From NCBI GenBank assembly GCA_028023455.1, contig JAQFVV010006200.1, forward strand, positions 8,730,521 to 8,794,520: a stretch of 64,000 nucleotides of DNA, written 5' to 3'. The notes below the pieces were generated by a model. It was not told the DNA's origin, ran no database searches, and saw nothing but the letters and a program-made list of their open reading frames with translations. The stretch comes from Epiperipatus broadwayi (Eukaryota > Onychophora > Udeonychophora > Euonychophora > Peripatidae). Below are positions 35,774-49,500 of the stretch, piece after piece. A program made the position numbers and the translations under genes. Position 1 is the first letter of the stretch. The number at the start of each line of letters is the position of its first letter.

Positions 35774-36776
35774 AAATAAAGTTTTTGTAAAGAAAAGAGG
35801 AAAATTAGACTTTTAACTGTTTGAACTGTTTTAATTATAGAATTATATATATATTTAACAATGAAATTCTGTCCATTTACAAAATGTTGATTGCTGTGAA
35901 TTGAACTTTCTTACCTCAAACCACATTCCATTACAAATGAGTTCTCTTTTTTGACAATCCTGAACAAAACATCATCACTGTTCCGCCATAAAATTAGCAG
36001 AAAAACCAACATTTTTATTAATAACTTTCTCCTCATCAGAATATTATCTCATATTTTTTTTTAGAATATTGCAAATGGATTTAATTCAGTTTTTATATGC
36101 ACATTTGTTTGTGCAGGTAACTTTAATCACCACTGGACTAATACATAAGTACTGATTACTTTATATAAAATCTAGCTTTCACTATTTTTATCTTTAAATA
36201 AGGGTTAATGTCAAAAGTATATCCTTCAATTTATTGATTAGTTATCTCAATATGGCTTTAATAACCTCCAGTAGTATTTAAAAGCACCAATTAAAGAGAA
36301 AATGGAATATAGTTTGCTAATATTGGTACCTTACAATCTTTATCTAAAATCTGTTTTTAATAGATCAAGACTGTAAACCTCTCTCTATATCTGTTTGAAT
36401 CTTTAATCAAACTAACTTTTAGTTAATTTTCAAAATGAATTTCAACTGATACATTTCTTTTCAATTTAATTATGGTTTATAATTAATGTTCCTGTAAAGA
36501 GGCAATTATCTTTTTATTTTAATGAATCTACTGATTACAATCTTTATCTAAAATCTATTTTTAGTAGATCAAGACAGTAGCTCTCTATTATTAATTTATC
36601 TATATTTAAATTTTTAATTAAATTAATTTTGACTCTTTATTCTTCTTCGATTTATTTATTTTCAAACATAACACATCTTAAACAATAGGTTTTAATCTTG
36701 ATTATAAACTTTTATTTTCAATAAATATCTTTTTTGAATTGTTAAACTTGTGTAGGGACCCACAAAAAGGTTAATA

Positions 36777-36826
<50 letters not shown>

Positions 36827-37046
36827 AATAATAATAATAATGTTCTATTTGAGTTGAAGTTAAAACATTTTAATATGTAGTGCATTCAGCAAAATAATTA
36901 TAGAACCTGAACTATAAACAAGACACAAATTGACAGAGAATGGCAGTAGAAGGACGGAATTTAAGTGACAACTTGAAAAGCAGTCCATAATGTTTAAACA
37001 TATAGCACTTAATAATATTCATGCAATATAATCTTCAGCATGATAT
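35774..37046. other. AT-rich stretch with a local duplication and a microsatellite
   Basis: 36,330-36,440 is repeated at 36,535-36,640 (TTACAATCTTTATCTAAAAT followed by an AGATCAAGAC block). No gene seen. Confidence 0.6.
36776..36842. repeat. (ATG)n(ATA)n microsatellite
   Basis: About 15 GAT/ATG triplets followed by about five AAT triplets. Confidence 0.95.
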
Positions 37047-37651
37047 GTGCATCTTGGGGATCATAGATCTTTTTCATGTTTTTGGACATATTTTATGATT
37101 ACATCCCTGTATAAGGTGTTAAAAATGGATAGAAACCAGTCCCTACCTTATGTTAGAGTGGTGTAGTAAAAATTACAGAAATATTATTCATTATTGGATA
37201 ATCTCTAATCTAATGAATGACTTATACTTTCATTAAGTGATTTATATCAAAATTGTGAGAGCAGCACATTTGACACTTATCAATTAAACTGTAGTAATTT
37301 GCTATATGTGCGAAAGATGATGGTTTGGGCCAATTGATGATTGTAAATGTGCATCTTGGGAATCATAGATCTTTTTCATGTCTTTGGTCATATTTTTATG
37401 ATAACATCCGTCCAAAAGTTTATTAAAAGCAGATAAAAAACAGTCCCCTAGTCTTGCATTGGTGGTCGAGAGGTCAGCGCGACTGCCTTGCACTTGCAGG
37501 CAGTTGCCCGGGTTGCGGGTTCGCATCCCGGCCGATGCTATGACACTTAAAAAAAAAAAAACAGTCCCCTACCTTTTATGAGAGCGGTGTAGAAAAGATT
37601 ACACTAAAAAAATATTGTTTATTATTGGATAATCTCTAGTTTAATGACTGA
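37047..37651. repeat. Tandem direct repeat, offset ~301 bp, second copy carries a SINE
   Basis: 37,047-37,223 and 37,348-37,651 share GTGCATCTTGG.GATCATAG, CATAGATCTTTTTCATGT and GGATAATCTCTA blocks in the same order. The second copy is longer because of the SINE at 37,450-37,561. The first copy preserves the uninterrupted CCAGTCCCTACC target. Confidence 0.85.
37435..37570 (+). mobile_element. tRNA-derived SINE with 15-bp TSD
   Basis: The body 37,450-37,561 starts with a tRNA-like part (37,456-37,539), continues with ATGACACTT and ends in an A-run. The flanking repeats AAAAAACAGTCCCCT (37,435-37,449 and 37,556-37,570) are perfect. Box A-like TGGTCGAGAGG lies at 37,463-37,473 and box B-like GGTTCGCATCC at 37,518-37,528. 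The acceptor-like ends GCATTGG and CCGATGC pair (one G.T), D-stem GTCG/CGAC is perfect, and the T-loop is seven bases; the anticodon arm is not canonical and the variable region is about 13 bases. It would be transcribed by RNA polymerase III and mobilised by a partner LINE. A diverged relative lies at 43,983-44,091. Confidence 0.9.
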
Positions 37652-38666
37652 CTAATAAAAATTATTAGTAAACTATAACAATCTATTAATATATAAGGGA
37701 TTCGAGCTCAGACTTTCACACGACTCTCAACTCTCCAAGCCATCTCATATTGCTGACCCACTTGATCACACACATGTTGAAAAGATCTATATTACATTAT
37801 ATGTGCAGGTGTGCGGAAGCCTGTACAGTGTATTAATCTATTATTGTTATTTGTAACCATATACAACATATATATCATGCGTGTGATGTTGTATAATAGT
37901 TTATCTTTAACAAAAGTATGGAAAATAAAATAAAAAGTAAAAAAACAAAAAATGAACACGATTAAATTTTTATAGAGGAAAACATATATATAGCTTTTTC
38001 TTTTCTTTTTTTTTTTTTAAGATTAAAATAAAATAAAAGGTCTAAATAAATTAAATAGGAACATAACTTTAGATTTATTAAAATGACCAAATTAAAAATA
38101 AGTCGTTTTTTTTTTTTTACGAAAGTCATATTTTTGAATTACTACTAGTAATGATTAATTTAAAAGTAATTAAATCAGTTTTGGTTGGGCATATTTTTGA
38201 TTTAATTTGCAGTAATGTAAAAAAAGAGAAAAAACATGTGGTTTTTTAGTTTACTTTTGGCTAATTAAAATGTTTATTGTAAACATTTATTGAGGTTTAT
38301 CATTAATAAAAACTAGAACACTTGGAAAACAACATGTTTAGATCAAAATAGTGCCACAATGAAGAAAATACATTTTGTTTTTATCCAGTCCATAATGGGA
38401 GAGTCAAAGTTCAATAGGAAAAAAATTTGAATGTTATATACACATTTTAATTTACTTTTAAAGAATTGTTTATTATATCGAAGAACATTAAATAATGATA
38501 CATATTCTGATCAATTCACATGTATATGCAAACAAATATAAATAAATATGTTAAATAATAATCACATACAATTGCAATGTAAGCAAGAATAACAATAAAA
38601 TTAAATAATAATGGTAATTGAGATATACATGTATATTAGTTCATTATTAACTGCTAATGTTCAGTA
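37652..38666. other. AT-rich spacer before the Gypsy element
   Basis: No gene or repeat recognised. Confidence 0.4.
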
Positions 38667-39527
38667 TGTTTTAGATATATACACATGCAACGTAATTAAA
38701 TAGAGGAACATAAAGTTGTCGGTGCACGTTAGCTATGTATATGCACATACACGTAATAATATAAAATATAGTTGTGTTAGATATATACACATTATAAAAT
38801 AGCACAAAGTAATAATATTATATAATTATTGTGCTATAAAATTTTACAGTTTGAATTCCAAACGAAAGCAATACTTAATGGACATAATTATATATCCAAT
38901 TGAAAGAATATTTAATGGACTGCTAATGGAAACTATGGATTAAGAATGTCCAATTAAAAATGTTAGATTAGTCAATGTAACTACTCCTAAAAATAAAAAG
39001 TTAAAATAGTTCTGGAAATTTCTAGAAGATTCCAGAGAAATATATATATATATATAAAAAGATTCCAATCACAAGCCCAGAGAAAAAGGCAGAAGACACT
39101 AAGAAGATGACAGAGATAGGATAAAGAAGCCAACACAATGAGAGAGAAATGCCCTGCAAAAGAAAAAAAACTCATATATGTCTCTACTCCCAGTGACATC
39201 AAACTGAAAGTCACAAGCAAGATTTAGGAGCAATCAAAAGCCATCTTGTTTTTGATTGTGATTTTTACAACCTTGAGACTAAATTAATACTTTGCAAATA
39301 TTTTCATTCCTTGTACATATAGAATATTGGTATCACTGAAAATTAGCATTTGATATACCTTAGTAAACATTTACTTTTATGTTTTCTGTGTTCTGTATTT
39401 TTTTAAAATTTGTATGACTCTATTTGTCTTTTTTTTCTAAACCACAGTTGTTGATACTTGATAAATCCAAACAGAGCATATTTATTGATGCATCTAACAA
39501 GACACATCAAGCATAGTTATTAATGCA
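38667..39527 (+). repeat. 5' LTR of Gypsy element
   Basis: Aligns with 42,988-43,873 through ordered blocks such as ACTCCTAAAAATA, ATGTTAGATTA, an ACTGAARRTCACAA segment and a CCACARTTRTTG segment. A (TA)n run at about 39,041-39,056 is private to this copy. Confidence 0.75.
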
Positions 39528-39529
39528 GT

Positions 39530-42500
39530 GGAAAAACTCCCACTGATGGGGCTAGAAATTGTGACTAAAATTTAAAGTTTAAGGATCTAGCATTTAGTTG
39601 ATGAATAGTATAGATACAACACAGCTGGAAATAGATGAATTAAATGTTAATAATCTCTCTGAGTTTTCTATTTATACAAAGCATATAGACAAGTACTTTA
39701 TAGTTAACAATACTGAAGATATCATATTACAAATATCATTATATTATTTCTTTTTGGTAGTCCTAAATTAATTGAAATTGGAAGTTAACTTTGTGAATCA
39801 GAAGACCCAGAAACCCATCTCATATAGAAATAGTTAAATGTCTGATCAATTACATTAAGAATATAGTATGCTTTTCTTTATATAATAGATATCAAATGAA
39901 AAGGCAATAGTAAATCTTATAATGCTGCTTTTGGACTTGGTAGAATTGAGTTTATGGAAATTATTTGGAGGAAAAATTGTTGGAGCAGTTTCTACGAGTC
40001 ATAAATGATGACAAACTTTAACAGCAGGTACTCCTCATATCTGTCTTATCATATGCAAAAGATTAAAGAGGTACTACATAAGAAATGGTTTTTAATCAAA
40101 CAAAAGAATTCCAGAAATGCAACACTGAAGACCCAAACAAATAATAATTCTAAAAACAAGCAAATCCAAATAGCTAGAAAGAATAAAAATAGAATGTTAC
40201 TGCTATGGAAAAATTGATCTGTTGTTACATGAATGCCATTGCAAAAATATGAAAAAGCTGTAGGGAAAGTGGGCCATTTAGACACAGGCTAAGTATAAAA
40301 AACAAAAAAAGATACATGAAAGAAATTAGCCCATTATGTAAAGTTAGATCACAAAAATCAATGTTGAAAGAGAATAAGACAAATATAGACAACTCTCAGC
40401 AAATATTGCTTACAGTGTGAATGTGTAACAAACTTATAGAAATGCAAAGAGACAGCTGAAGTAGAATATCCCTTATGTCTCAAAATGATTGAACCAGTTG
40501 AATCAAGAAATGGTAGACTTCCCTACAATCATGAAGATGGAACTTAGAATTAATAATACAAATGAAAGCCTCATTGTAATAATAGGTATAATTAAAAATT
40601 GTGTTAGAGGTTAACAACCATCATAAAAAAATTGGAATTTATTTATTGTAAAAGGCAAAGTAGAAACTATATTAGGAAGAGAATAGATTATTCCTCTAAG
40701 CATGATCAATAAATTCAATATTAATAGGGAAATACACTCTAAATTCCCAAAACTACTCGATTAAAACAGGGAAAGATTTAATACAATATCTGCCAAGACA
40801 GAGTTGCAAATAAAATACTTATTCATTCTAAGCCACAAAAGATAATTTATTCAAAAGGCAAAAGTCAAAAAAGTCTCAGAGAACTTAATAAAAAAGTAGG
40901 TGCTCATGTTTGTTAAAAATTTAGAAGTGGTCACCATTGTAGTCATTATTTCAAAACTGGGTGGCCAAATATTTGGGATTTATAGATACTCTGTTTCAAA
41001 TATGAGGAAAGTGTTATTGACTTTGGATGAATTTAAATTTTAAGCAATGTTTGAATAGAATTTCATACATTAGAAACCCATGCTGAAGAAAATTGCCATC
41101 TTACTGGCCTTTACAAACAATAAGGGATTGTGTAAAAACAACTGACTCCATTTTGTCTAATCAACAGCACTGAATATTTTTCAAGCAAAAATAGATGAAG
41201 TGTGAAATGAAATGAACAGCATTATGCCATACTTTGATGATATTTTGGTAACAATAAATTTCAAAAAGTTGTAGCACAATAGAACAATTTAAGAATGTTA
41301 AAAATTTTCAAAATTTGGAGCCAAACTAAATTCTAAGATGAATGTAGGGTTGAAAAGAAATTAAATTTCTGGGACACATTATTATGGGTACAATATTAAA
41401 ATCTGAACTGGAAAATATTAAAGCAATCATAAACACTCAGTAACTAAAAATGTGAAAGAATTACAGGCATTTCTAGGTCTAGTAAATTATTTCAATTTTT
41501 TTTATAAAAGCTAAAGCCCATGTAGTTATACTTTTATATGACTTGCTTCAGAAAAGAGAAGATTGGTCCTGAAAGACCCACAAAGTGTATACTCAAAAAA
41601 TTAAAATATTGTTGACATCCAGCTATTTATTGATACATTTTGATAACAATTTGGAAATAATTTTAATGACAAATGCATCAGAATATGAGAGTGAAGTGAT
41701 CCTTCATCCCCCTTTAAAAATGGATGAATTCCTAATCACATTCATATCTCAGACATTGTTAAAGACTGAGAAAATTACAGACAATTGAACAAGAAAACTT
41801 TAGGAATAATACAGTTTTTAAAAAATAATGTCAACACCTATATACTGATTATTTAAAATAATATCTGATCATTAATCAGTACTGGATATTTTTGAAATAC
41901 ATTAGTGTCAGATCATTTACATTCTATAATAATTCATCACTACAAATTTTCAAATACAGTTTAGAAAGAGTAGTCAAATAAACATGTATATACCTTGTCT
42001 TCTTTACCTGATATAACTAGAAAAAAATAGATACCAAGATAACAATAAATAATTTGAATCACAAAAAACCAGAATTAATCAACAGTGAGATCATTGTGCT
42101 CTGGGCTAAAACCAGTGAGGACTACTAGTTGCTTATGGAATATATCAAGAAAGGATAGATCAGGCAGCAGCTGAAAAACCTTGCAAATCCTTATGGAATA
42201 TAAAGGACCAATTATTGACTAACAAAGTTTGTATAATAGAAGCACATAAAATGTTGTTGCCTTTACAAGGATGCACTAATATTCTGAAAATACATCATCA
42301 AAATTAATCAGGCATAATTAGAGCTAGAGCCTTAGCATGTATTTATGGGGGGGGGGGGGAACTAATAATAGTTTAGAAATTAAAAATTACATGAAGTACA
42401 AATTGTGTCAATTCATGATGTGTCCATTTAAAAAGTAAAAAAAAAAAATCACCAAAGATATTTATGGGCAGAAAGATTCAGAATAAAATGTTTATATTGG

Positions 42501-42960
42501 TACTAAAAAAAAACCACAAAAAGTTAAGAAGAAAGAAATGTTTATGTTGCTGAAGATAAAGTCTGGATATAGTCTTTGTAAGTTATTAATAAAGAAAAAA
42601 GTAAATAAAATAATCCTTGATGGAATAGTGTAAATCCAAACAGCAATAATAGTTACTTTTCTCTAGCACATTAATCATGTCCAGATAGACAGACACAAAC
42701 ATCAGCATTGAAGATATTAAAATGCAAGAATATGTGTCAATTGATGAAGGGACTGCACCATCTGGAAATGAGGCAGACTGCCAAAGTACTGAAGTGAAGG
42801 TACAACCTTAATCATAGATAATCAGAAACTAGTGTTAGTAGAAGTGCAACAAAGAATACCATAAATAACTTCATCAAAAATAGACATCACTTTATGAGAT
42901 GCCTATCTGCAAATCTAAAAAATTATCTGTAGGATTTTAGTGAAAAAGCAGCTTCTCTAG
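39530..42960 (+). pseudogene. Gypsy gag-pol relic (RT, RNase H, integrase pieces)
   Basis: Domains appear in Ty3/Gypsy order on the plus strand, all broken. Around 40,197-40,300 are remnants of two nucleocapsid zinc knuckles (C..C-G and H..C fragments; several cysteines lost). RT: the catalytic box YFDDILV at 41,230-41,250, then a LGHI-like segment near 41,370. VKELQAFLGLVNYF lies around 41,450-41,495, the hallmark block after the Gypsy RT. RNase H: a TNASEYESEVI string near 41,668-41,700, matching the TDAS.YG.GAVL box, followed by a SQTLLKTEK segment. Integrase: an LKIHHQN..GIIRARALA string near 42,280-42,335, matching the H2C2 zinc-finger region. The integrase DDE core is not recognisable. 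Frameshifts and stops throughout. The Mag-like (K02A2.6-type) subgroup is a guess. Confidence 0.75.
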
Positions 42961-42987
42961 AATAAAAGAAGATGCTATGGTTTATTT

Positions 42988-43873
42988 TGTGTTAGATATG
43001 TACAGACACATGTTACAAAATAGAGTAACATAAAGGTGTTAGTGTTTTTAGCTATATAAACACATACATGTAATAAAATAGAATAAAATAAAATATTTGA
43101 TGTATATTAGATATATGCATGTGTATTTTAACATAGCATAAAGTAATAAAAGTATATAATTAGTGTAGCATAAAATTATATAGCCTGAAGTTCAAATGAA
43201 AGAAATATACAATGAATCTAATTAGAGGTCAAATGAAAAAATACCTAATGAATTACTAATTGAAACAGCCACTTATGAATGTCAGGAATCCAGAATAAAG
43301 ATGTTAGATTAAAGCAAATTAAAAATTCATTTATGTTTAACAATAGGACTAAATAGATACTCCTAAAAATAGAAAATTTAGAAATCAAAGAAATATAAAT
43401 TATAGTCAAAACACAGGAATTAGAGCAAAAACAGAGTCAACAGAGATTGCAATGATGGCACAAGCAAGAGGAATAAGTCATTTCAATGATTCTAAAATAC
43501 CTCACAGACAAAAAAAGATTGGGAAAATCTCCATACCCACATACCCAATGATATCCCAACTGAAGATCACAAATGGAATCTAGGGATAAAAATTTGTAAA
43601 CCTACGGGTTACATTAATACTCTGTAAGTAATATATTTATTTTGTATTATAAGTATACTTCATTTCTTATATACATAAAATATTATTGTCACACTCGATT
43701 TTTTCATGGTCTGACAATGTTTTGGAAATTTGATTTATGTTCTGATTTTTTTCTGTGCCACAATTATTGTCACTTGAAGAGAAATACCCCAAAAAAGCTT
43801 TCTCACTTTGTTAATTTCACTGATGCTACTAAAAATATAAACCCAACTAGCTATAAAAGTGTCTGCTAGTGCA
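42988..43873 (+). repeat. 3' LTR of Gypsy element
   Basis: Partner of 38,667-39,527; starts TGTGTTAGATATG and ends AGTGCA. The SINE at 43,983 lies just beyond it. Confidence 0.75.
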
Positions 43874-43982
43874 TGAATGTAATACTGATCTTTAATGCTG
43901 ATTAATTTGTATAAGTAAAAAAAAAGGCATTTTCTTCTACATTGGATTGAACACAAAATAACATATTAAAAAGACAGGTTTG

Positions 43983-44091
43983 TCAAGCATTGTTAGCCTA
44001 GAGATCATCGCAGCAGTCTTGCAAGCAAGTAGTTGGTTGCAGACAGTTGTGGGTTTGCTCCCAGCTGATGCTATGACATATGAAAAAAAAA
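43983..44091 (+). mobile_element. Older copy of the tRNA-derived SINE
   Basis: Aligns with 37,450-37,561: GCATTG start (43,987), a box A-like TAGCCTAGAG, a box B-like GGGTTTGCTCCC, the shared GATGCTATGACA segment and an A-run at 44,083-44,091. Substantial divergence marks it as older. No clear target duplication. Confidence 0.8.
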
Positions 44092-46575
44092 GTCTTTGTT
44101 CTTTTTTGAAAAGATATAAGATGTTTGTATATAAGATGTTTCTAGTTAAATACACTGCTTAAACCGAATGACTAAACTGAAGGAAGAGACATAAGAAAGT
44201 ATTTTTTCCAAAAATCTTGGAATTTTAAGTAACTTATAGAGGATTTATTTCTATACATGTAGTGCCTGATTGTAATTATAAGATTAGTGAAAGAGAATCA
44301 GAATTGAATAGGATCTAGAAATTATAATGACATTTTGTGATCATGAACTATGCTATATTTTGTTCCAAGTTCTCTTATGTACAAATGCATATAGCATATA
44401 ATAACTCATATTTTGTTGATAAACATTTATTAGGATAGAGTACATATTGTTTACTGAACTGCAAAAGGGTAATTATTTAACAGGCATTTAAGGATACTTA
44501 TTAAGATTTTAGGGAATTATCAGACCTTTACTGAAAATACAAAGTGATAATTGTACAAATAGTTTGAGTATTTTTTTTATTTACAAGTGAAACTAAAAAA
44601 AAAGTAATGTGTGTAATGTAAAAAAAATTAAATGAAAATAAAATGTTTTATGCGTACTTTTTTCACAAATGATATTACAATTGAGAGGGCTAAAAAATTT
44701 AGAAATTGAACAAATAAACAAGAAATACAATTTTACTTAGATAATTGTTTGTTTGTTTTTTTTTTTTAAAAAAGAAAAAATTACCAATAAACAAAAAAAT
44801 AAAATATGAATTTAGTTATGCAAAGTAATTAAATAAACAATAAGGAACCCTATAAATTGAATTATACAAAGTATTTTTTTTTTAAGTAAAAATTTACAGT
44901 CCTATGCTGAAATCATATGATGTAATCATTTAGGTCAAGCATCCATATGATTATCACACACTTGCACAGAAGTACTAAAAATTGACAGGTGGGAGTTTTT
45001 TGTGAGATTACTGCAACACTGAAAAAATAAAACTAAGGAAAACAATTTCTTTTTGACCAAACTAAAGTGAAAATAATAGTTTTCAGTGTGTGTTTCAATA
45101 AAACAATACTACATTTGAGAGATTTATTTAAAGTCACAAATAGATTTTTCTTGCCTATAAAGGAAGTTAAAAAAGAATAAATAATGGGGAGGGGGGGTTA
45201 GTTGTAATATTTTTGCAAACAAATGAAGTTAAAATAATCATGCAGTTTTATACTTTTTGAGATCATTTTTACAAACTAACAAAATCTACATTGACCTAAA
45301 CGTGGTAATAAATTGAAAAATAAAACTCTGCCCCTCATTCCTATAGAATTTCAATATTCTGCATATAACTTTTTTTTTCTTTTAAAAAATTACTTTGAAC
45401 AATTATTTTTTTCTTATTGTTTATTTAATTTCTTTGCACAATTAAATTTGTACTTCCTTCCTGCTTGTTTATTTGTAATCGTTATTTTTAAAAATATATA
45501 TATATTCTTCTTCCTGTTTATTTGTTTAATTTAATTTCTAAATTTTTAGCTATCTGTCAATTGTAGAATCATTTGTGAATAAAATTTACATTTTTTATTT
45601 ACATAACATGTTACTTTTCTTTATTTTTGTTTGTAAACAGAAAAAGCATACTCTGACTACTTGGATGTTTTAGTGATAGTTGAATAGTTCACCCAAATGT
45701 CAAAAACTGTTTTTAAGTGCCTACTAGATGATTACCCTATAAGAGTAGAATATTTTTCAACATGCACTTATATAAACAAAATTTTAAATAATAAATTGAG
45801 AGGACATATTTACATATATTTTACTGTAGGTTCACTCATGCATTCACTGAAGCAATAAGAATAAAAACAAATAAACTACTAATATTTTAAAAATAAAGTA
45901 AATAGCAAAATGTATGACTTTCATCGCTATGTAATACATTCTGGATTTTTTTTTCTCTAACGTAATAATGGTCTTGTTGTCAAGAAATTAAGAATTCTCT
46001 AAGTGGTTAAATTTTGTAAGTCAGTATCGCCTTTTAGTATGTTATAAAATTTTATAAAACTTTTAGCATTACACTTAGAAAATATTTTATTAGGCAAAAT
46101 ATTGCACATCAAATTTGGAAAAGATAATAAAGGAAGAATAAAATGAATGTGTTTTCAACCCACACTGAAATGTTTTTATTAATATCTATATATATATAAC
46201 CATGTACATCACTCTGTGATGGAAAAACAGCTACTAGTATATCATAAAATCTATTTACAAATTTATTTATTTTTTAAATTTATAATAAAAACTTTATTAA
46301 TAACATAAATATTTACAATTTATACAAGTAGTTAAACAAATGATAACCAAAACACAAAGAAATTGAAATATTTCACTATTAAGACAAAAAGGCTCCAGGC
46401 CATTAAACAGTTAATTCCAACTCAAGGAGGTTGACCTGTAACAATGTAATAGAAGGAGACTCTTAAGACATCAAGCAAATGCAACTCAAAAAGGGTGAAG
46501 CATGTAATAAAATGTTTGATTAGCCTAAAGAATAAGTGACCTAGTAGAATTCTAACTTTTACTCAAAACAAATGT

Positions 46576-49500
46576 TTATCTGATAATCTCACATAGAGTT
46601 ATTCTGGGTCCACCCCAGATTCGAGTCATCATCTTCCTAGGCAAGTATCTCTGACATTGATTGAAATAAGTTTCCCAATCACTGTAGAGTTTTCTCAGCC
46701 AGTTGAATTTCTTATTGTCGAATATCATAGTACATCTTATATACCATATTGTCTTAAGGGTATGCACAGTTACCATTGCATTATGGGGGTTAAATTTCTT
46801 AAAGTATTGACTAAATAGAAGTTTTAAGTTGATGATTGGTCTGTGGAACACTCTAGCTCTTATCTGTCCAAATGCTGAACATTCTTCGAATAGATGCTGG
46901 AAAGTTTCATCACCAGATTTGCATAGTAGACAGATCGGATCCAAGTTCATATGTAGCCTTTCATTTAGAACCTTAGCTGTTGGAAACAAGCCATTCATCA
47001 GTTTGAAAACAAATTTCAAGTAGGATTGAGGTGCATATATAGAGTGGAACTTTTTCAACACATTTTTTTTATATATCCAACCATGCATTATCATGACTTT
47101 TAAAATGATTCATTAAGTCTTTATATTTAATACCTTCCAAACTGGGCAAATTCAGATCATCCTGGAGATCCCTATAAGCAATGAACAGGTCGGTTATAAA
47201 AGATCTTCCCTTACATCCAATTTCATTAAAGGAGCTAGCATGATCAACAAAAGGTCCAAGAAATTGACTTTTAAATAAGTTAATAAATGTACTTGCCTTG
47301 ATGTAAGATATATATAGCCCAGGATCAATCAGGCCAAGACCTCCATTTTCTATTGGCATTTGCAAGGTTGATATTGGGATCCATCTTGAAGTTCTACCCC
47401 AGACATATTTCTTTGCAATCTGGTTTATTCAGAGTATTGTTTTGTTATGTAGGGATACCCAGGGTGCATAGTATGCCAAAATCCCTGAAACAATGGAATT
47501 AAAAATTGATGCTCTTGTAATTTCATATAATTTAAGTGAAGAAAATTTACTTATTTTATCTTCAATTTTTGTAATAATTAATTTATTTAAATAAGAGTTC
47601 ATCTTTGTCTTGGACATATATAATGGTATGCCCAAGAAAGCAGATGGGAGAGCCATAAAGTTAGATGGCATTTTTTTACCAGTAGCTAACTGCCAGGCTG
47701 CAGACTTTATTGGTTGAATAACTGAGCCAGTTTCAGCCTGAAAATTTTCTAAGATATTCATCACAACTTGGATATTATAGCTGTTTTGAAATATTATTAT
47801 AATATCATCAATGAAAGCTGTAACAGCTACCTGTAATCCCAAGTGTGGAAGATAAAGGCCGGGAACGAGGTTCTCAATCTTCCGAATGAGAGAATCTATA
47901 TAAACTGCAAACAGAAGAGGCACCAAGGGAGAACCATGTGGAATACCCCTCTTAGGGATAAAAAATTTCAGATCTACTCATAAAGTTTTTAAGAGAGATT
48001 CTACTATTTTAAATATAATTTTCAACTGCATTCACCAACCATATGTGATCTGGGATTAAAAGGCGGAGGGACTGAATCAAGTATGACCAATTGACCATGT
48101 CAAAAGCAGCTCTAAAATCTATTTGAATAGCATAATATTGGGTTAAGTTTAAATCCCTGGCATATTTAATAGCCTCATGATTTTTTAAGGCTGCATTTAC
48201 TGCACGTCTACCCTTAATGGCATGGTGAGCGGAAGATATTCTAGTATTGATAAGGTGATGTAATTTCTTCAAGAGAATTCTAGCCAGAATCTTCGAGTCA
48301 ATATCTTCTACGGAAATATGTCTCAGTTCATCAATTGATGGACTTTGCACTGATTTGTCTTTTTTGAGGCTAAAAATTACTCTGTTGCTCATAAAGGGCC
48401 ACTCAATTCTCTCATAACACAACTGGTTAAAAAATCTCCACATTGCAAATCTGAGAGCATAGTCAAGCTGTTTATAAACAGAGGCTGGGATTGTGTCATT
48501 CGCCATTATTGATTGTACCTTGAGGATATTAATCTCATCCTGAATATCCTGATTAGAAATATACTCTTTCTGTTCCCCAGTTATGATACTTCTGAATTGA
48601 TCAATGAAACCTGTGCTTACACCAAATTTCATTTTTAACTTTTCAAATATATAATTATCAACATAGATTCCAGAGGCAATGCTGTCATCATCTTTGGTTA
48701 TACTGGCAATACCCCTAGAGTGTGGGATGTATAATCTAGCATAGTTTAACATGGGTTTTGATACTTTACTCAAGTTAGGAATTAATTTCCTGAGCCATAT
48801 TGTATGAGCATCTTGATGCATAAGTTGATATAAGTTGTTGTATTCTTCTTGTAAATTATTTATTAATTGATGATTAGGTCTGAGGTTAGTAACATTGCAT
48901 AAAACTCTCTGAATTTCAGAGATTCTATTTTTCATTTGATTCATTGATAAAGTATTCTGCGCATTCTTATAACATATTCTAGAGAGATCTTTTTTAATTT
49001 TAAACCAAGCAATACAGGGTGGTAAGCCTGAACATTTTGTATAATAATTAATGATAGTTAAGATAACAGATAATTGGTCAATCGAGAACAGAACACTATC
49101 TTTTATGTTTCTCCTAATAGAAAATCTATATTGATTTTTGATTTGACAATAATTATCAAGTACTAACTTTACACAGAGGTGATCTGAAAAACCAACCAGC
49201 AATGTATTGATCTTTGACTCATTGAGCTTATGTCCAGACACAAAGAAAAGGTCTATAAGAGAAGATAATCTGCTATTGAAGAAAGTATATGCTTTATCTG
49301 GATATTTTTCATGCAATGGATACAGTGAAATTTCATTCATTTTATTTTGTAATGCACTAGGAAGAGATCGGAATGTACAATTAAGGTCACCACCCAGTAT
49401 TATAATCCCTGGTTTTTGCAAGAATCTATTCTGAACATTATGGATTATATTTGCAATATCATTACCCTTAGCTACAGAGTATGTAGCAAGCAGATTGTGC

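Larger units (their letters stand above)
38667..43873 (+). mobile_element. Decayed Ty3/Gypsy LTR retrotransposon
   Basis: Two diverged direct repeats (5' LTR 38,667-39,527, 3' LTR 42,988-43,873) enclose a gag-pol relic. Both LTRs begin TGTKTTAGATAT and end in TGCA. A TGG-starting primer-binding-site candidate follows the 5' LTR at 39,529, and a purine-rich stretch lies just before the 3' LTR (about 42,964-42,974). The LTRs differ by many substitutions and indels, so the insertion is old. No target duplication is visible (CAGTA left, TGAAT right). Coding content is described in the separate entry. Confidence 0.8.

Noticed and set aside
37456-37539. Functional tRNA gene
   Set aside because: Acceptor, D and T arms look tRNA-like, but the anticodon arm does not give a normal 5-bp stem with a 7-base loop, and an A-tail plus 15-bp target duplication show it is a SINE.
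43937-44162. Small open frames on both strands near 44 kb
   Set aside because: They overlap the old SINE copy and its A-tail. No protein feature.
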